Source: Nocardioides guangzhouensis
GTDB taxonomy: Bacteria; Actinomycetota; Actinomycetes; Propionibacteriales; Nocardioidaceae
Direction: 5' to 3'
NCBI RefSeq assembly: GCF_004519545.1
Contig: NZ_SDKM01000029.1
Coordinates: 1 to 63,489, forward strand
DNA: 63,489 nucleotides
The translations under genes were made by a program, and so were the position numbers. This document shows positions 38,675 to 47,916 of this stretch, in pieces (position 1 is the stretch's first letter; each line of letters starts with the position of its first letter). The notes below the pieces were generated by a model that made no database searches, was not told the origin of the DNA, and saw only the letters and a list, made by a program, of their open reading frames with translations.

Positions 38675-39757
38675 TCACTCCCCGGCGATGAACTTCTCGA
38701 GCTCGGCGCGACCGATGTCGTCCGGGCGCTGCACCGGCGGGGACTTCATCAGGTAGGTCGAGGCCGGGTTGACCGGGCCACCGAGGCCCCGGTCGAGGGC
38801 GATCTTCGCGGCGCGGACGGCGTCGATGATGATGCCGGCGCTGTTCGGGGAGTCCCACACCTCGAGCTTGTACTCGAGGTTCAGCGGGACGTCGCCGAAG
38901 GCACGACCCTCGAGGCGGACGTAGGCCCACTTGCGGTCGTCGAGCCACTGGACGTAGTCGGACGGGCCGATGTGCACGTTCTTGTCCTCGACCTTGCCGG
39001 CCAGCGGGCCCTCGAGGTTGGAGGTGACGGCCTGGGTCTTGGAGACCTTCTTGGACTCCAGGCGCTCGCGCTCGAGCATGTTCTTGAAGTCCATGTTGCC
39101 GCCGACGTTGAGCTGGTAGGTGCGGTCGAGCACCACGCCACGGTCCTCGAACAGCTTGGCCATCACGCGGTGCGTGATGGTCGCGCCGACCTGGGACTTG
39201 ATGTCGTCGCCGACGATCGGGACACCGGCGTCCTCGAACTTCTTCGCCCACTCCGGGTCGGAGGCGATGAAGACGGGGAGCGCGTTGACGAAGCCGACGC
39301 CCGCGTCGATGGCGCACTGGGCGTAGAACTTGTCGGCCTCCTCGGAGCCCACCGGGAGGTAGGACACGAGGACGTCGGCCTCCGCGTCCTTGAGCGCCTG
39401 GACCACGTCGACCGGCTCGGCGGCGGACTCCTCGATGGTCATCCGGTAGTACTTGCCGAGTCCGTCCAGCGTCGGACCGCGCTGCACCTCCACGCCGAGC
39501 GTAGGGACGTCGCAGATCTTGATGGTGTTGTTCTCGGAGGCGTTGATCGCCTCGGAGAGGTCCTTGCCGACCTTCTTGTCGTCGACGTCGAACGCGGCGA
39601 CGAACGTGACGTCGGAGACGTGGTACTCGCCGAAGGTGACGTGCATGAGACCGGGGACGGAGCCCGACGGGTCAGCGTCCTTGTAGTACTCCACGCCCTG
39701 GATCAGGGAGGTGGCGCAGTTGCCGACTCCCACGATTGCTACGCGTACCGAACCCAT
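38675..39757 (-). CDS. ino1: inositol-3-phosphate synthase
   Basis: A 360-residue NAD+-dependent enzyme that converts glucose 6-phosphate to 1L-myo-inositol 1-phosphate, the first step to phosphatidylinositol, mycothiol and related compounds. The Rossmann motif VAIVGVGNCATSLIQGVEYY is N-terminal. Actinobacterial hallmarks include YLPVGSEEADKFYA, IVGDDIKSQVGATITHR, LNVGGNMDFKNM and PSDYVQWLDDRKWAYVRLEG. ATG 39757 with AAGGAAA upstream is clear. It is next to a PadR gene, the same pair as Mycobacterium Rv0046c-Rv0047c, and is probably regulated by it. Confidence 0.94.
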   Translation of the reverse strand: MGSVRVAIVGVGNCATSLIQGVEYYKDADPSGSVPGLMHVTFGEYHVSDVTFVAAFDVDDKKVGKDLSEAINASENNTIKICDVPTLGVEVQRGPTLDGLGKYYRMTIEESAAEPVDVVQALKDAEADVLVSYLPVGSEEADKFYAQCAIDAGVGFVNALPVFIASDPEWAKKFEDAGVPIVGDDIKSQVGATITHRVMAKLFEDRGVVLDRTYQLNVGGNMDFKNMLERERLESKKVSKTQAVTSNLEGPLAGKVEDKNVHIGPSDYVQWLDDRKWAYVRLEGRAFGDVPLNLEYKLEVWDSPNSAGIIIDAVRAAKIALDRGLGGPVNPASTYLMKSPPVQRPDDIGRAELEKFIAGE

Positions 39758-39809
39758 TCGGATTTCCTTCTTCCCTACTCGACTGGTCTTCGAGGTCTGT
39801 TGGTTGTGG

Positions 39810-40439
39810 TCAGGTGACCGGTTGGTCAGGCTGGCCGGATGGTGAGGTGGACTGCGGGGCGGCCGGCGCCGTTGCCTCCTGCGCCGGTGCCTCGACGGGC
39901 TGCTGCTGCCGCTCGGCGTTGATGAGGTCGGAGAGCCACCGCACCTCACGCTCCACCGACTCGACGCCGTGGCGCTGGAGCTCCGAGGCGTACCGATCCA
40001 TCTCCTTCTGGGTGAGCGAGAGCTGGGACTGGACCCGCTCGAGACGCTCCTGCAGGCGGGAGCGCCGTCCCTCCAGCACCCGGAGCCGGATCTCCATGTC
40101 CGTGCGCCCGAAGAACGCGAACCGGATGTCGAAGTTGTCGTCCTCCCAGGCGGTGGGCCCGACCTCCGACATGAGGCGGACGAACTCGTCCTGGCCGGTC
40201 TCGGTGAGCTGGTAGACGATGCGCGGGCGCCGCGTGCTGGCAGCGCCGGGGACCGTCCGCTCCTCGATCCAGCTGGCGCGGAGCATCTTCTTCAGCGCGG
40301 GGTAGAGGGACCCGTAGGAGAGCACCCGACCCCAGCCCAGCATCAGGTTGAGCCGCTTGCGCAGCTCATACCCGTGCATGGGTGACTCGTGCAGCAGCCC
40401 CAGGACCGCCAGCTCGATCGTCTCTCCGCGCCTCGCCAC
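39810..40439 (-). CDS. PadR family transcriptional regulator
   Basis: A 209-residue PadR repressor. The winged-helix domain reads ELAVLGLLHESPMHGYELRK and GRVLSYGSLYPALKKMLRAS. A coiled C-terminal domain follows (RRSRLQERLERVQSQLSLTQ), and the tail is Ala/Pro/Gln-rich. GTG 40439 is chosen because a TACGAT -10 stands six bases upstream and the family begins near here; ATG 40460 would add seven residues. Linked to ino1 as in Mycobacterium. Confidence 0.85.
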   Translation of the reverse strand: MARRGETIELAVLGLLHESPMHGYELRKRLNLMLGWGRVLSYGSLYPALKKMLRASWIEERTVPGAASTRRPRIVYQLTETGQDEFVRLMSEVGPTAWEDDNFDIRFAFFGRTDMEIRLRVLEGRRSRLQERLERVQSQLSLTQKEMDRYASELQRHGVESVEREVRWLSDLINAERQQQPVEAPAQEATAPAAPQSTSPSGQPDQPVT

Positions 40440-40441
40440 CA

Positions 40442-40460
40442 ATACATCGTACCGATACAT
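40442..40460. promoter_or_regulatory. likely PadR operator at the padR start
   Basis: ATACATCGTACCGATACAT contains two ATACAT half-sites and an inner ATCG-TAC-CGAT palindrome. It overlaps the padR -10 and start. ATGTAT/ATACAT motifs are typical of PadR operators, so autorepression is likely. Confidence 0.5.
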
Positions 40461-40699
40461 CGCAGCCGAAGAGAAACGGTATTGCCGCGCGTGTTCGCGA
40501 CCGTGTGTCATCGGTCTCACTCCGGACCGCCGATCGGGCGGTGTTCACGCGTGGGAGCGGGTGGGTACGGCGCAGGTACGGCGCGGCGTCCCGCTCGGGG
40601 ATGCCCGGGTTCTCGGGGCTCCCCCGTACTCTGCTAGACGCACATCCCGACCCCAACCGTGTCCCGAGCACGGCCGCAGACCCCCCGGAGACGACCCAC

Positions 40700-43051
40700 G
40701 TGACTGGAAAGCGCAAGGCCAACGGCGCGCGCAGCTCCGCCACGAACGGCGGAACCAAGGCCGGACAGCCGAACGCCAGCAAGGCCGGCCGCACTCCCGC
40801 CGGCAGCGCCGGGAAGGCACCGAAGGGCAAGCACCCACGGCTCCGGAAGACCGCCAAGTGGCTCGGGATCACTGGCCTCGTGATGGCGCTGCTCGCGGTG
40901 GCCGGGTTCACCGTGCTCTACCAGGCGATCGACGTACCCAACCCGAACGAGGACTTCGAGACCCAGACCTCGTTCGTGTACTACGCCGACGGCAAGACCC
41001 AGCTCGGCCGGTACGCCACCCAGAACCGCGACTCGATCAGCTACGACGAGATGCCGCAGTCCGTGAAGGACGCGGTGGTCGCGGCCGAGAACCGCTCGTT
41101 CTGGACCGACCGGGGCCTCGACCCCAAGGGCATCGTCCGCGCGGCGTTCAGCAACGCAAAGGGCAACGCGCAGCAGGGTGCGTCCACGATCACCCAGCAG
41201 TACGTCAAGATCCTCTACCTGACCCAGGAGCGCTCCTACAAGCGCAAGATGAAGGAAGCCGTCGTCTCGCTGAAGCTGCAGCGCCAGCAGTCCAAGCAGC
41301 AGATTCTCGAGGGCTACCTCAACACCATTTACTTCGGCCGCGGGGCCTACGGGATCGAGGCGGCCGCCCACGCCTACTTCGACAAGCCGGCCAAGGACCT
41401 CACCCTGCGCGAGTCGGCGGTCCTGGCCTCGGTCATCAACAACCCGACCCGGTTCGACCCGGCCAACGGCAAGGAGAACAAGGAGGCGCTCCTCGAGCGC
41501 TACCAGTACGTCCTGTCCGGCATGGCGTCCATGGGCACCGCCGACGCGGCCAAGGTCGACAAGGCCAGGGAGAAGCTTCCGAAGTTCCCGAAGGTGAAGG
41601 CCGAGTCGGCGTACGCCGGCCAGAAGGGTTTCATGCTGGAGATGATCAAGCGCGAGCTGCTGCGCCTGAACTTCACCGAGCAGGAGATCAACGGCGGCGG
41701 CCTCCGCGTCTACACCACCTTCAGCCGCAAGGCCATGGACGCCGCGAAGCAGGGCGTCGAGGAGGCCCGGCCGAAGGGCAAGAAGGACCTGCACGTCGCG
41801 GTCGCCAGCGTCCAGCCGGGCACCGGGGCGCTGCGCGGGTTCTACGCCGGCCAGGACTACCTCGACTCCCAGCTCAACTGGGCGACCGCGGGTGGCTCGC
41901 CGGGCTCGTCGTTCAAGCCGTTCGCCCTCGCGGCCGGCATCGACGCCGGGTACTCCCTCAAGGACACCTTCGAGGGCAACTCGCCGTACGAGTACCCGAA
42001 CGGCGACCGGGTCCGCAACGAGGGCTCCGGCCCGGACGGCCTCGGCAACGACTACGGCGACAAGATCAACATGATCAAGGCCACCGAGGAGTCGGTGAAC
42101 ACGGCGTTCGCCGACCTGACCGAGTCCATCCCGGACGGCCCGGACAAGATCCTCGACATGGCCAACAAGCTCGGCATCCCGCGCTGGGACAAGAGCAGGA
42201 CCGGCATGGACCACCTGCGCACCTCGCCCGGCCTGCAGCCGATCTCCGGCATCGCACTCGGATCGGCGACCGTGAGCCCGGTCAACATGGCCAACGCCTA
42301 CGCCACCATCGCGAACGGCGGGAAGTCCGCGCCGGTCTTCATGATCGAGAAGGTCGTCGACGAGAGCGGCGAGACCCGCTACCGCCACAAGGTCAGCAAC
42401 GACCGGGCCCTCGACGAGGACAAGGCCGCCGACGTTTCCTACGCCATGCAGCAGGTGGTGCAGAACGGCACCGGCGCCAACGCCCAGGCGCTCGGCCGAC
42501 CGGCCGCCGGCAAGACCGGCACCGCCACCAACGCCGACGACCACGTGTCCTCGTCCTGGTTCGTGGGCTACACCCCGCAGATGTCGACCGCGGTGATGTA
42601 CGTCAAGGGCAGCGGCAACGAGAGCCTCGAGGGCTACCTCGAGCCGTTCTACGGCGCCACCTACCCGACCATGACGTGGACCGCGGTGATGAAGCGGCTG
42701 ATGGACGGCCTGCCGGTGGAGGAGTTCCCGCCGCCGGCGTACGTCGACGGGGACGCGCCCGAGGAGGGCCACCTGCCGTACACTCCGCCGCCGAAGCCGA
42801 CCAAGAAGCCGAAGCCGACCAAGACGACCGAGACGCCGTCCGAGTCGCCGACGAAGACGCCCGGTCCGCCGACCGACAAGCCGAGCAACACGCCCGGCCC
42901 GCCGACGTCGACCTGTGGTGTCCTCGACCCGAACTGCGACAGCCAGAACCCGTCGCCGACCGACAGCCCGACCAACGGCAACGGCAACGGCGGCGGTGGC
43001 GGCGGTGGCGGAGCAGCCGCCTCCCGCGAGCAGTACGCCTATCGTGAGTGA
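40700..43051 (+). CDS. ponA: bifunctional class A penicillin-binding protein PonA
   Basis: A 783-residue transglycosylase/transpeptidase that polymerises and cross-links peptidoglycan. The basic N-terminus (RKANGARSSATNGG) is cytoplasmic, then one membrane helix (about 53-75). The GT51 domain has AAENRSFWTDRGLDPKGIVR and GASTITQQYVKILYL, and the transpeptidase has SSFKPFAL (SxxK), SVNTAF (SxN) and GKTGTATNADD (KTGT). The last ~100 residues are Pro/Thr/Lys-rich with PKPTKTTE repeats and end in a glycine run. GTG 40700 follows a GGAG. Same place as Mycobacterium ponA1 (Rv0050). Confidence 0.96.
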   Translation: MTGKRKANGARSSATNGGTKAGQPNASKAGRTPAGSAGKAPKGKHPRLRKTAKWLGITGLVMALLAVAGFTVLYQAIDVPNPNEDFETQTSFVYYADGKTQLGRYATQNRDSISYDEMPQSVKDAVVAAENRSFWTDRGLDPKGIVRAAFSNAKGNAQQGASTITQQYVKILYLTQERSYKRKMKEAVVSLKLQRQQSKQQILEGYLNTIYFGRGAYGIEAAAHAYFDKPAKDLTLRESAVLASVINNPTRFDPANGKENKEALLERYQYVLSGMASMGTADAAKVDKAREKLPKFPKVKAESAYAGQKGFMLEMIKRELLRLNFTEQEINGGGLRVYTTFSRKAMDAAKQGVEEARPKGKKDLHVAVASVQPGTGALRGFYAGQDYLDSQLNWATAGGSPGSSFKPFALAAGIDAGYSLKDTFEGNSPYEYPNGDRVRNEGSGPDGLGNDYGDKINMIKATEESVNTAFADLTESIPDGPDKILDMANKLGIPRWDKSRTGMDHLRTSPGLQPISGIALGSATVSPVNMANAYATIANGGKSAPVFMIEKVVDESGETRYRHKVSNDRALDEDKAADVSYAMQQVVQNGTGANAQALGRPAAGKTGTATNADDHVSSSWFVGYTPQMSTAVMYVKGSGNESLEGYLEPFYGATYPTMTWTAVMKRLMDGLPVEEFPPPAYVDGDAPEEGHLPYTPPPKPTKKPKPTKTTETPSESPTKTPGPPTDKPSNTPGPPTSTCGVLDPNCDSQNPSPTDSPTNGNGNGGGGGGGGAAASREQYAYRE

Positions 43052-44471
43052 GCCCGGCGGGTACGCCGCCCGGGCCCACCCCACCCTCGAGGACCCGGTC
43101 GCGGCCGCGCTCAGCGAAGCGGTCGGCGGCCCTCTCGGGGAGCGATCCGCACCCCACCGCTGGTGGACCCCGGTGCGGGTGGTGCTCGCCCTCACCGCCG
43201 TCTGCTTCGCGCTCGGCCTGCTCCAGAAGGCGCCCTGCTACCAGGACACCTGGCTCGACGGGGACGCCCGCTACACGCAGATGTGCTACTCCGACCTGCC
43301 CTACCTCTACGTCGGGCGGGGTTTCGCCGAGCTGAGCTGGCCGTACGACGACGACCCCGAGACCCGCGCCCGGTACGACGTCATGGAGTACCCGGTCGGG
43401 ATCTCGTACTTCGCCTGGGGGGCCGCCTGGCTGACCCACTGGGTCACCGGCTCACCCGACGTCGACCCGCGTGCCTCCGTGCCGGTCGGCGACCTCTACT
43501 CCGACCAGCAGGTCCTGCGTGAGGTGCGCACGTACGTCGCGGTGAGCGCGGTGCTGCTCGGAGCGGCCGCGATCGCGACGGCGTGGTTCCTGGCGCGTAC
43601 CCACCGCAACCGTCCGTGGGACGCCGCCCTGTTCGCGCTCTCACCCGCGCTCCTGCTCACCGGGATCGTGAACTGGGACCTGCTCGCGGTGGTCCTGGTC
43701 GCCGCCGCGCTCTGGGCATGGTCCCGCGACCGGCCGGTGCTCACCGGTGTGCTCATCGGGCTGGGCACCGCGACCAAGCTCTATCCCCTGTTCCTCCTCG
43801 GCGGGGTGCTGGTGATCTGCCTGCGCCGCCGCGACCTGCTCTCGCTGCTGAAGGTGAGCGTCTCGGCCCTCGGTGCCTGGGTCGTGGCCAACGCGCCGGC
43901 GTACCTCTCGGGCCGCGACGAGTGGAGGGTCTTCTGGTCCTTCAACTCCGACCGCGGCGCGGACCTCGGCAGCGTGTGGCTGGTCGCGCAGCAGGCCGGC
44001 CACACGATCTCCCACGAGACCATCAACACCACCTCCTGGCTCTTCTTCGGCGTCTGGTGCGTCGCGGTGTTCGTGATCGGGATGATGGCCCCCGACCCGC
44101 CGCGGCTGGCCCAGCTCGGCTTCCTCGTCGTCGCCGGCTTCCTGCTGGTGAACAAGGTCTACTCGCCGCAGTACGTCCTCTGGCTGCTGCCGCTGGCGGT
44201 GCTGGCCCGGCCGCGCTGGCGCGACCTGCTGATCTGGCAGGCCGGCGAGGTGCTCTACTTCGCGATGGTCTGGTGGTACCTCGGCGGCCACCTCCAGCCG
44301 GGTGCCGGCGACCGACCCGGCTTCTACTGGCTCGCGATCATCGTCCGGGTCGCCTGCGAGCTCTGGCTGGTCGCGGTGGTGACCCGCGACGTGCTGCGCC
44401 CGCTGCACGACCCGGTCGACCGGGATCCAGACGTCGACCCGGCACATCTTGTGCCGGCTCGGCGGGTCTGA
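43044..44471 (+). CDS. GT87-family (DUF2029) membrane glycosyltransferase
   Basis: A 475-residue polytopic protein of the DUF2029/GT87 family, which in Mycobacterium includes polyprenyl-phosphate-mannose-dependent alpha-mannosyltransferases. Hydrophobic helices start at about 42 (VRVVLALTAVCFALGLLQ). The first extracytoplasmic loop holds an acidic motif (DGDARYTQMCYSDLPYLYV). GTG 43044 overlaps the ponA stop by 8 nt, matching Rv0050-Rv0051, so it may act in envelope glycan synthesis. The C-terminal codons DPAHLVPARRV come from a hairpin sequence. Donor and acceptor cannot be told. Confidence 0.8.
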   Translation: MSEPGGYAARAHPTLEDPVAAALSEAVGGPLGERSAPHRWWTPVRVVLALTAVCFALGLLQKAPCYQDTWLDGDARYTQMCYSDLPYLYVGRGFAELSWPYDDDPETRARYDVMEYPVGISYFAWGAAWLTHWVTGSPDVDPRASVPVGDLYSDQQVLREVRTYVAVSAVLLGAAAIATAWFLARTHRNRPWDAALFALSPALLLTGIVNWDLLAVVLVAAALWAWSRDRPVLTGVLIGLGTATKLYPLFLLGGVLVICLRRRDLLSLLKVSVSALGAWVVANAPAYLSGRDEWRVFWSFNSDRGADLGSVWLVAQQAGHTISHETINTTSWLFFGVWCVAVFVIGMMAPDPPRLAQLGFLVVAGFLLVNKVYSPQYVLWLLPLAVLARPRWRDLLIWQAGEVLYFAMVWWYLGGHLQPGAGDRPGFYWLAIIVRVACELWLVAVVTRDVLRPLHDPVDRDPDVDPAHLVPARRV

Positions 44472-44507
44472 TCGGGGGTGACCCGGCACATCTTGTGCCG
44501 GGTCACC
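44436..44507. terminator. twin hairpins after the GT87 gene
   Basis: The 22-nt word running from GACCCGGCACA to TTGTGCCGG occurs twice, at 44436-44457 (inside the GT87 3' end) and 44480-44501 (intergenic). The second is extended to perfect 14-bp arms, GGTGACCCGGCACA (44477-44490) and TGTGCCGGGTCACC (44494-44507), around a TCT loop. It ends two converging genes. The duplication looks like copied terminator DNA. Confidence 0.85.
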
Positions 44508-44511
44508 GTTC

Positions 44512-45561
44512 TCAGCTGATGTCGATGCGGTCGAACGCGGTGGCGGTGTAGCGCACCCGCACGTCGACCTCGTCGCCGACCTCCGGGACCGGCGCCCCGT
44601 GCGGGAGGAACAGCATGCTGGCCTGCATGTGCGGTGGCTCTGCGAACAGGCGCTGCTTGCCGCCGATGCTGTACGGCGAGCGCACGAAGCCGGCGGCGTC
44701 GAGACCGCCGCGGGCGACCGTCGCCGCCCGCTCCTTGAGGCTGCTGCCGCCCGTCGGCGACTCGAGGCCGATGCCGTGGGCGGTGCCGCCGCTCACGACG
44801 AGGATGGTGCCCGGCCGCGGCGCGTGCCGGCCGCGGTAGCCGAACACGTCGCCGCGCTCGACCGGGTGCACGTCGAGGACCGTCGCCCGGACCTTCAGGG
44901 CGCCGCGGTCGCCGAGCCACAGGCCGGTGCCCACCCGGGGCCGGATCGTGTAGTCCGGCCAGCTTCCCGCCAGCGTCGCCAGCTCGGTGTCGGTGAGGTG
45001 GCTGACCCAGACCGTGTGCGTGTCCAGGCCCGAGGCGACGACGTCGTTCATGAGCCGGGTGACCTCGGTGAGGTGCGAGCTGCCGGCCATCGGCAGGTGC
45101 AGGGCGACGCCCTCGAGGCGTACGTCGCCGTGCCCGGCGATGATCTCGGCCGCCTCGCGCAGACCGGCGGCGGACAGGCCGTGGCGCAGCATCGAGGTCT
45201 CCCGCTCGAGCACGATCCGGGCGTCCGGCTCCCACGCGAGCAGGGCGGTCAGGTCCTCGATCCGGCCGACCGTGTGCACCACCCGCGGGGCGATCCCGCC
45301 GGGCACCTCGTTGTCGAAGGGGCGCCAGGGCGTCAGCACGAGCATCGAGCCGGGGAAGTGGTCGGCGACCTGGGCCAGCTCGGCGTACGTGCCGACGGCG
45401 AGGGTGTCGACCCCGAGCCAGGCCGCGATCTGGGCCAGGCGCGAGTTGCCGAGGCCGTAGCCGTTGCCCTTGGCCACCGGGACCAGGTCGGGGTGGCGGG
45501 CCAGGGTCGTGCGCAGGTGCGTCCGGAAGCGGTCGCCGTCGACGTACAGGGTGAGGCTCAT
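44512..45561 (-). CDS. alanine racemase-like PLP protein
   Basis: A 349-residue fold-type III PLP enzyme resembling alanine racemase. The Schiff-base lysine lies in PVAKGNGYGLG (about residue 29), equal to the VKANAYGHG of Alr. GIGLESPTGG and the C-terminal beta domain end in RYTATAFDRIDIS. ATG 45561 overlaps the femAB stop. The pair with a peptidoglycan-bridge acyltransferase suggests a cell-wall amino-acid role. It may be a racemase of alanine or another amino acid; a catalytic Tyr equivalent is not clear in the C-domain, so activity is uncertain. Confidence 0.75.
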   Translation of the reverse strand: MSLTLYVDGDRFRTHLRTTLARHPDLVPVAKGNGYGLGNSRLAQIAAWLGVDTLAVGTYAELAQVADHFPGSMLVLTPWRPFDNEVPGGIAPRVVHTVGRIEDLTALLAWEPDARIVLERETSMLRHGLSAAGLREAAEIIAGHGDVRLEGVALHLPMAGSSHLTEVTRLMNDVVASGLDTHTVWVSHLTDTELATLAGSWPDYTIRPRVGTGLWLGDRGALKVRATVLDVHPVERGDVFGYRGRHAPRPGTILVVSGGTAHGIGLESPTGGSSLKERAATVARGGLDAAGFVRSPYSIGGKQRLFAEPPHMQASMLFLPHGAPVPEVGDEVDVRVRYTATAFDRIDIS

Positions 45562-46697
45562 CGGCGGCTCATGTAGAGGTCGAACGCGGTGTAGATCGCG
45601 CGGTTGATCGGGAGGTCCCACTCGCCGGCGTACTCGACGGCCTCGCCGCCAGTGCCGACCTTGAACTGGATCAGCCCGACGTGACTGTCGTCGGCGTCCA
45701 GGGTGTCGGTGATGCCGCGCAGGTCGTAGACGTCGGCACCGGCCGCGAGCGCGTCGCGGACCATCGCCCACTGGACTGCGTTGGAGCCGCGGACCTCCCG
45801 CTTGTCCGTGGATGACGCGCCGTAGGAGTACCACGCGTGGCCGCCGACGCGGATCGCGATCGTGGACGCCACCAGGTCACCCTCGTGCCGGGCCAGCCAG
45901 AGCGTGATCCGGTCCGGCTCCTCCGCGGACAGCGCCTCGACCATGGTGCGGAAGTAGCCCAGCGGCCGTGGCGTGAAGCCGTCCCGCTCGGCGGTGTGGA
46001 CGTAGAGGTCGTGGAAGAGCTTGAGGTCGTCGGCCGAGCCCTTGGTGACCTCGACACCGGCCTTGTCGGCCTTCTTGATGTTGCGCCGCCACAGCTGGTT
46101 CATCCCCTTGAGCACCTCGTCCTCGGTGCGGGCGCTGCCGTCGTCGTGGCGGAGCGGGATCACGAAGTTGTACTGCGGCTGGCCGGCCGCGAAGCCGCCC
46201 TCGACCGCCTGCGGCTTCCAGCCCAGCTCGTGCAGCGTGGAGACCACGCGGGCACCGGCGACGCTGCGCTCCTCCGGGGCCACCTGCCCGAGCCGCTGCA
46301 CCTCGTCGCTCGCGATGCCCTCCTTCACCTGGGCCGCGGTCCACCGCCGGGTGACCACCGGCGGTCCCATGCGGACGCCGAAGGCGCCCTTGCCCTTGAG
46401 GTGCGCGACCATCGGCCGCAGCCAGGCGGCGAGGTCGGCGTCGTCCCAGTCGATGACCGGGCCCTCGGGCAGGTAGGCGAGGTAGCGGCGCACCTTCGGC
46501 AGCTGGCGGTAGAGCACCAGTCCCACGCCGACCAGGTCACCGGCGCCGTCGTGCCAGCCGATCGACTCGCTGCGCCACTCCGACTTCACCCGTCCCCAGG
46601 CCGGGGTCTGCAGGAAGCTCGCCGACCGCCGGGTGCGCACGAACTCCAGGTGCTGCTCGGGCGTGATCGTGCGGACGGTGAGGGAGGAAGGGGACAC
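45558..46697 (-). CDS. FemAB/FemX-type peptidoglycan bridge acyltransferase
   Basis: A 379-residue double-GNAT aminoacyl-tRNA-dependent acyltransferase of the FemAB family. These enzymes add the first or later residues of the interpeptide bridge to lipid II. Readable blocks are SFLQTPAWGRVKSEWRSESI, VRRYLAYLPEGPVIDWDDAD, NLIRKADKAGV-like RRNIKKADKAGVEV, and KREVRGSNAVQWAMVRDALA. Nocardioides-type walls carry a glycine bridge on LL-diaminopimelate, which would need such an enzyme. The start is ATG/GTG-like 46697. Its stop overlaps the racemase-like gene, indicating one transcript. Confidence 0.85.
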   Translation of the reverse strand: MSPSSLTVRTITPEQHLEFVRTRRSASFLQTPAWGRVKSEWRSESIGWHDGAGDLVGVGLVLYRQLPKVRRYLAYLPEGPVIDWDDADLAAWLRPMVAHLKGKGAFGVRMGPPVVTRRWTAAQVKEGIASDEVQRLGQVAPEERSVAGARVVSTLHELGWKPQAVEGGFAAGQPQYNFVIPLRHDDGSARTEDEVLKGMNQLWRRNIKKADKAGVEVTKGSADDLKLFHDLYVHTAERDGFTPRPLGYFRTMVEALSAEEPDRITLWLARHEGDLVASTIAIRVGGHAWYSYGASSTDKREVRGSNAVQWAMVRDALAAGADVYDLRGITDTLDADDSHVGLIQFKVGTGGEAVEYAGEWDLPINRAIYTAFDLYMSRR

Positions 46698-46810
46698 GCG
46701 ACGAGGCTACCGAAGGGCCGACGTATCAGCCGCAGGGTGGGCGCGCTCCTCGTGGGTGGACGGGTTCCACGTCGCCAGCGACGTCCCCGCCCACCGTCGA
46801 GAGGATCGTC

Positions 46811-47116
46811 ATGCACCACACCGTCAGCCACCCCCGCACGGGCAGCCTGGTCCGGGTCGAACGGGGAGACACCTTCGAGGTCCTGCTGCGCCAGCGCTCC
46901 GAGCGCCACGGCTGGCGGGTCGCCATGGCGCCGTACGGCACCGACCTTCTGACGGACCAGCCCCGGGCCGGTACCTCGGGGGTGGACGCCACCCGGCGCC
47001 TGATGTTCCGCGCGATGCGCGGTGGCGGGGGCATCCTCCGACTCGAGCGCACGCTCCCGTCGGCGGACGACGAGGGCGCGGAGTACGTCGACCTCGTGGT
47101 GGCGATCGGTCGCTAG
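46811..47116 (+). CDS. small protein, possible I42 chagasin-like inhibitor fold
   Basis: A 101-residue cytoplasmic-type protein with no signal peptide. Its layout (VRVERGDTFEVLLRQ, a central GW, LMFRAMRGGGGILRLER, then EYVDLVVAIG) resembles the beta-sandwich of the I42 chagasin family, but the NPTTGY and RPW signatures are degenerate. It is divergent from femAB and overlaps the nfo gene end by 4 bp. Function not known; the fold call is a weak guess. Confidence 0.45.
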   Translation: MHHTVSHPRTGSLVRVERGDTFEVLLRQRSERHGWRVAMAPYGTDLLTDQPRAGTSGVDATRRLMFRAMRGGGGILRLERTLPSADDEGAEYVDLVVAIGR

Positions 47117-47907
47117 ACCCGCTCGCGCAGCCAGGCGAAGTCGGCGGTGTGCTCCTCGGCGCCGCCCGGCGTCTCGCAGACGACCGGCGCGCCTGCGTCA
47201 CGGACCACGGCCGCGAGCAGGTCGGGGTCGATCCGGCCGGCCCCGAAGTTCGCGTGCCGGTCGGCACCGGAGTCGAAGTCGTCACGGCTGTCGTTGGCGT
47301 GCACCAGGTCGATCCGGCCGGTGATCTTGCGGACGTCCTCGACGATCGTCTCCAGCGGGTTGCCGCCGGCGTGCGCGTGGCAGGTGTCGAGGCAGAGGCC
47401 GACCAGGTCTGCCTGCTCGCACCCGGAGATCGCGTCCCACACCCCGGCGATCCGGTCGAGGTAGCGGGTCATCGCGTTGGTGCCGCCGGCGGTGTTCTCG
47501 ATCAGCAGCGGGATCTTGAGGTCGGTCGCCTCGATCGCCTTGCGCCAGTTGTCGAAGCCCTTGGCCGGGTCGTCCTCGTCCGTCACGTGCCCGCCGTGCA
47601 CGATCAGCCCTTGCGCGCCGATCGACGCGGCCGCGTCCATGTGCTGCTGGAGCAGCTTGCGGCTCGGAATCCGCTGGCGGTTGTTCGTGGTCGCCACGTT
47701 GATGAGGTACGGCGCGTGGACGTAGAGCGTCACCCCGGCCGCCTCCGCGTCCTCCCGGAGCTTCTCCGGGCCGCCCTCGTAGGAGAAGACCGGCCCCTTG
47801 TAGCTCTGGGGGTTGCCCAGGAAGAACTGCACCAGGTCCGTCCCGCGGGCGCGGGCCTCGGCGATCGGGTCGGTCTGGTCGACGTGCGCGCCGATGCGGA
47901 TGCTCAT
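47113..47907 (-). CDS. nfo: endonuclease IV (AP endonuclease family 2)
   Basis: A 264-residue zinc-dependent TIM-barrel enzyme that cuts 5' to abasic sites in base excision repair. Metal-binding motifs are readable: VHAPYLINVA, LIVHGGHVTD, LLIENTAGG (Glu), LCLDTCHAHAGG (His/Asp), VHANDSRDDFDSGADRHANF and VCETPGG (Glu). ATG 47907 has a good AGGATGAGGAG site; ATG 47916 is also possible. Stands alone between a GC-rich repeat region and a small gene. Confidence 0.92.
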   Translation of the reverse strand: MSIRIGAHVDQTDPIAEARARGTDLVQFFLGNPQSYKGPVFSYEGGPEKLREDAEAAGVTLYVHAPYLINVATTNNRQRIPSRKLLQQHMDAAASIGAQGLIVHGGHVTDEDDPAKGFDNWRKAIEATDLKIPLLIENTAGGTNAMTRYLDRIAGVWDAISGCEQADLVGLCLDTCHAHAGGNPLETIVEDVRKITGRIDLVHANDSRDDFDSGADRHANFGAGRIDPDLLAAVVRDAGAPVVCETPGGAEEHTADFAWLRERV

Positions 47908-47916
47908 GCTCCTCAT

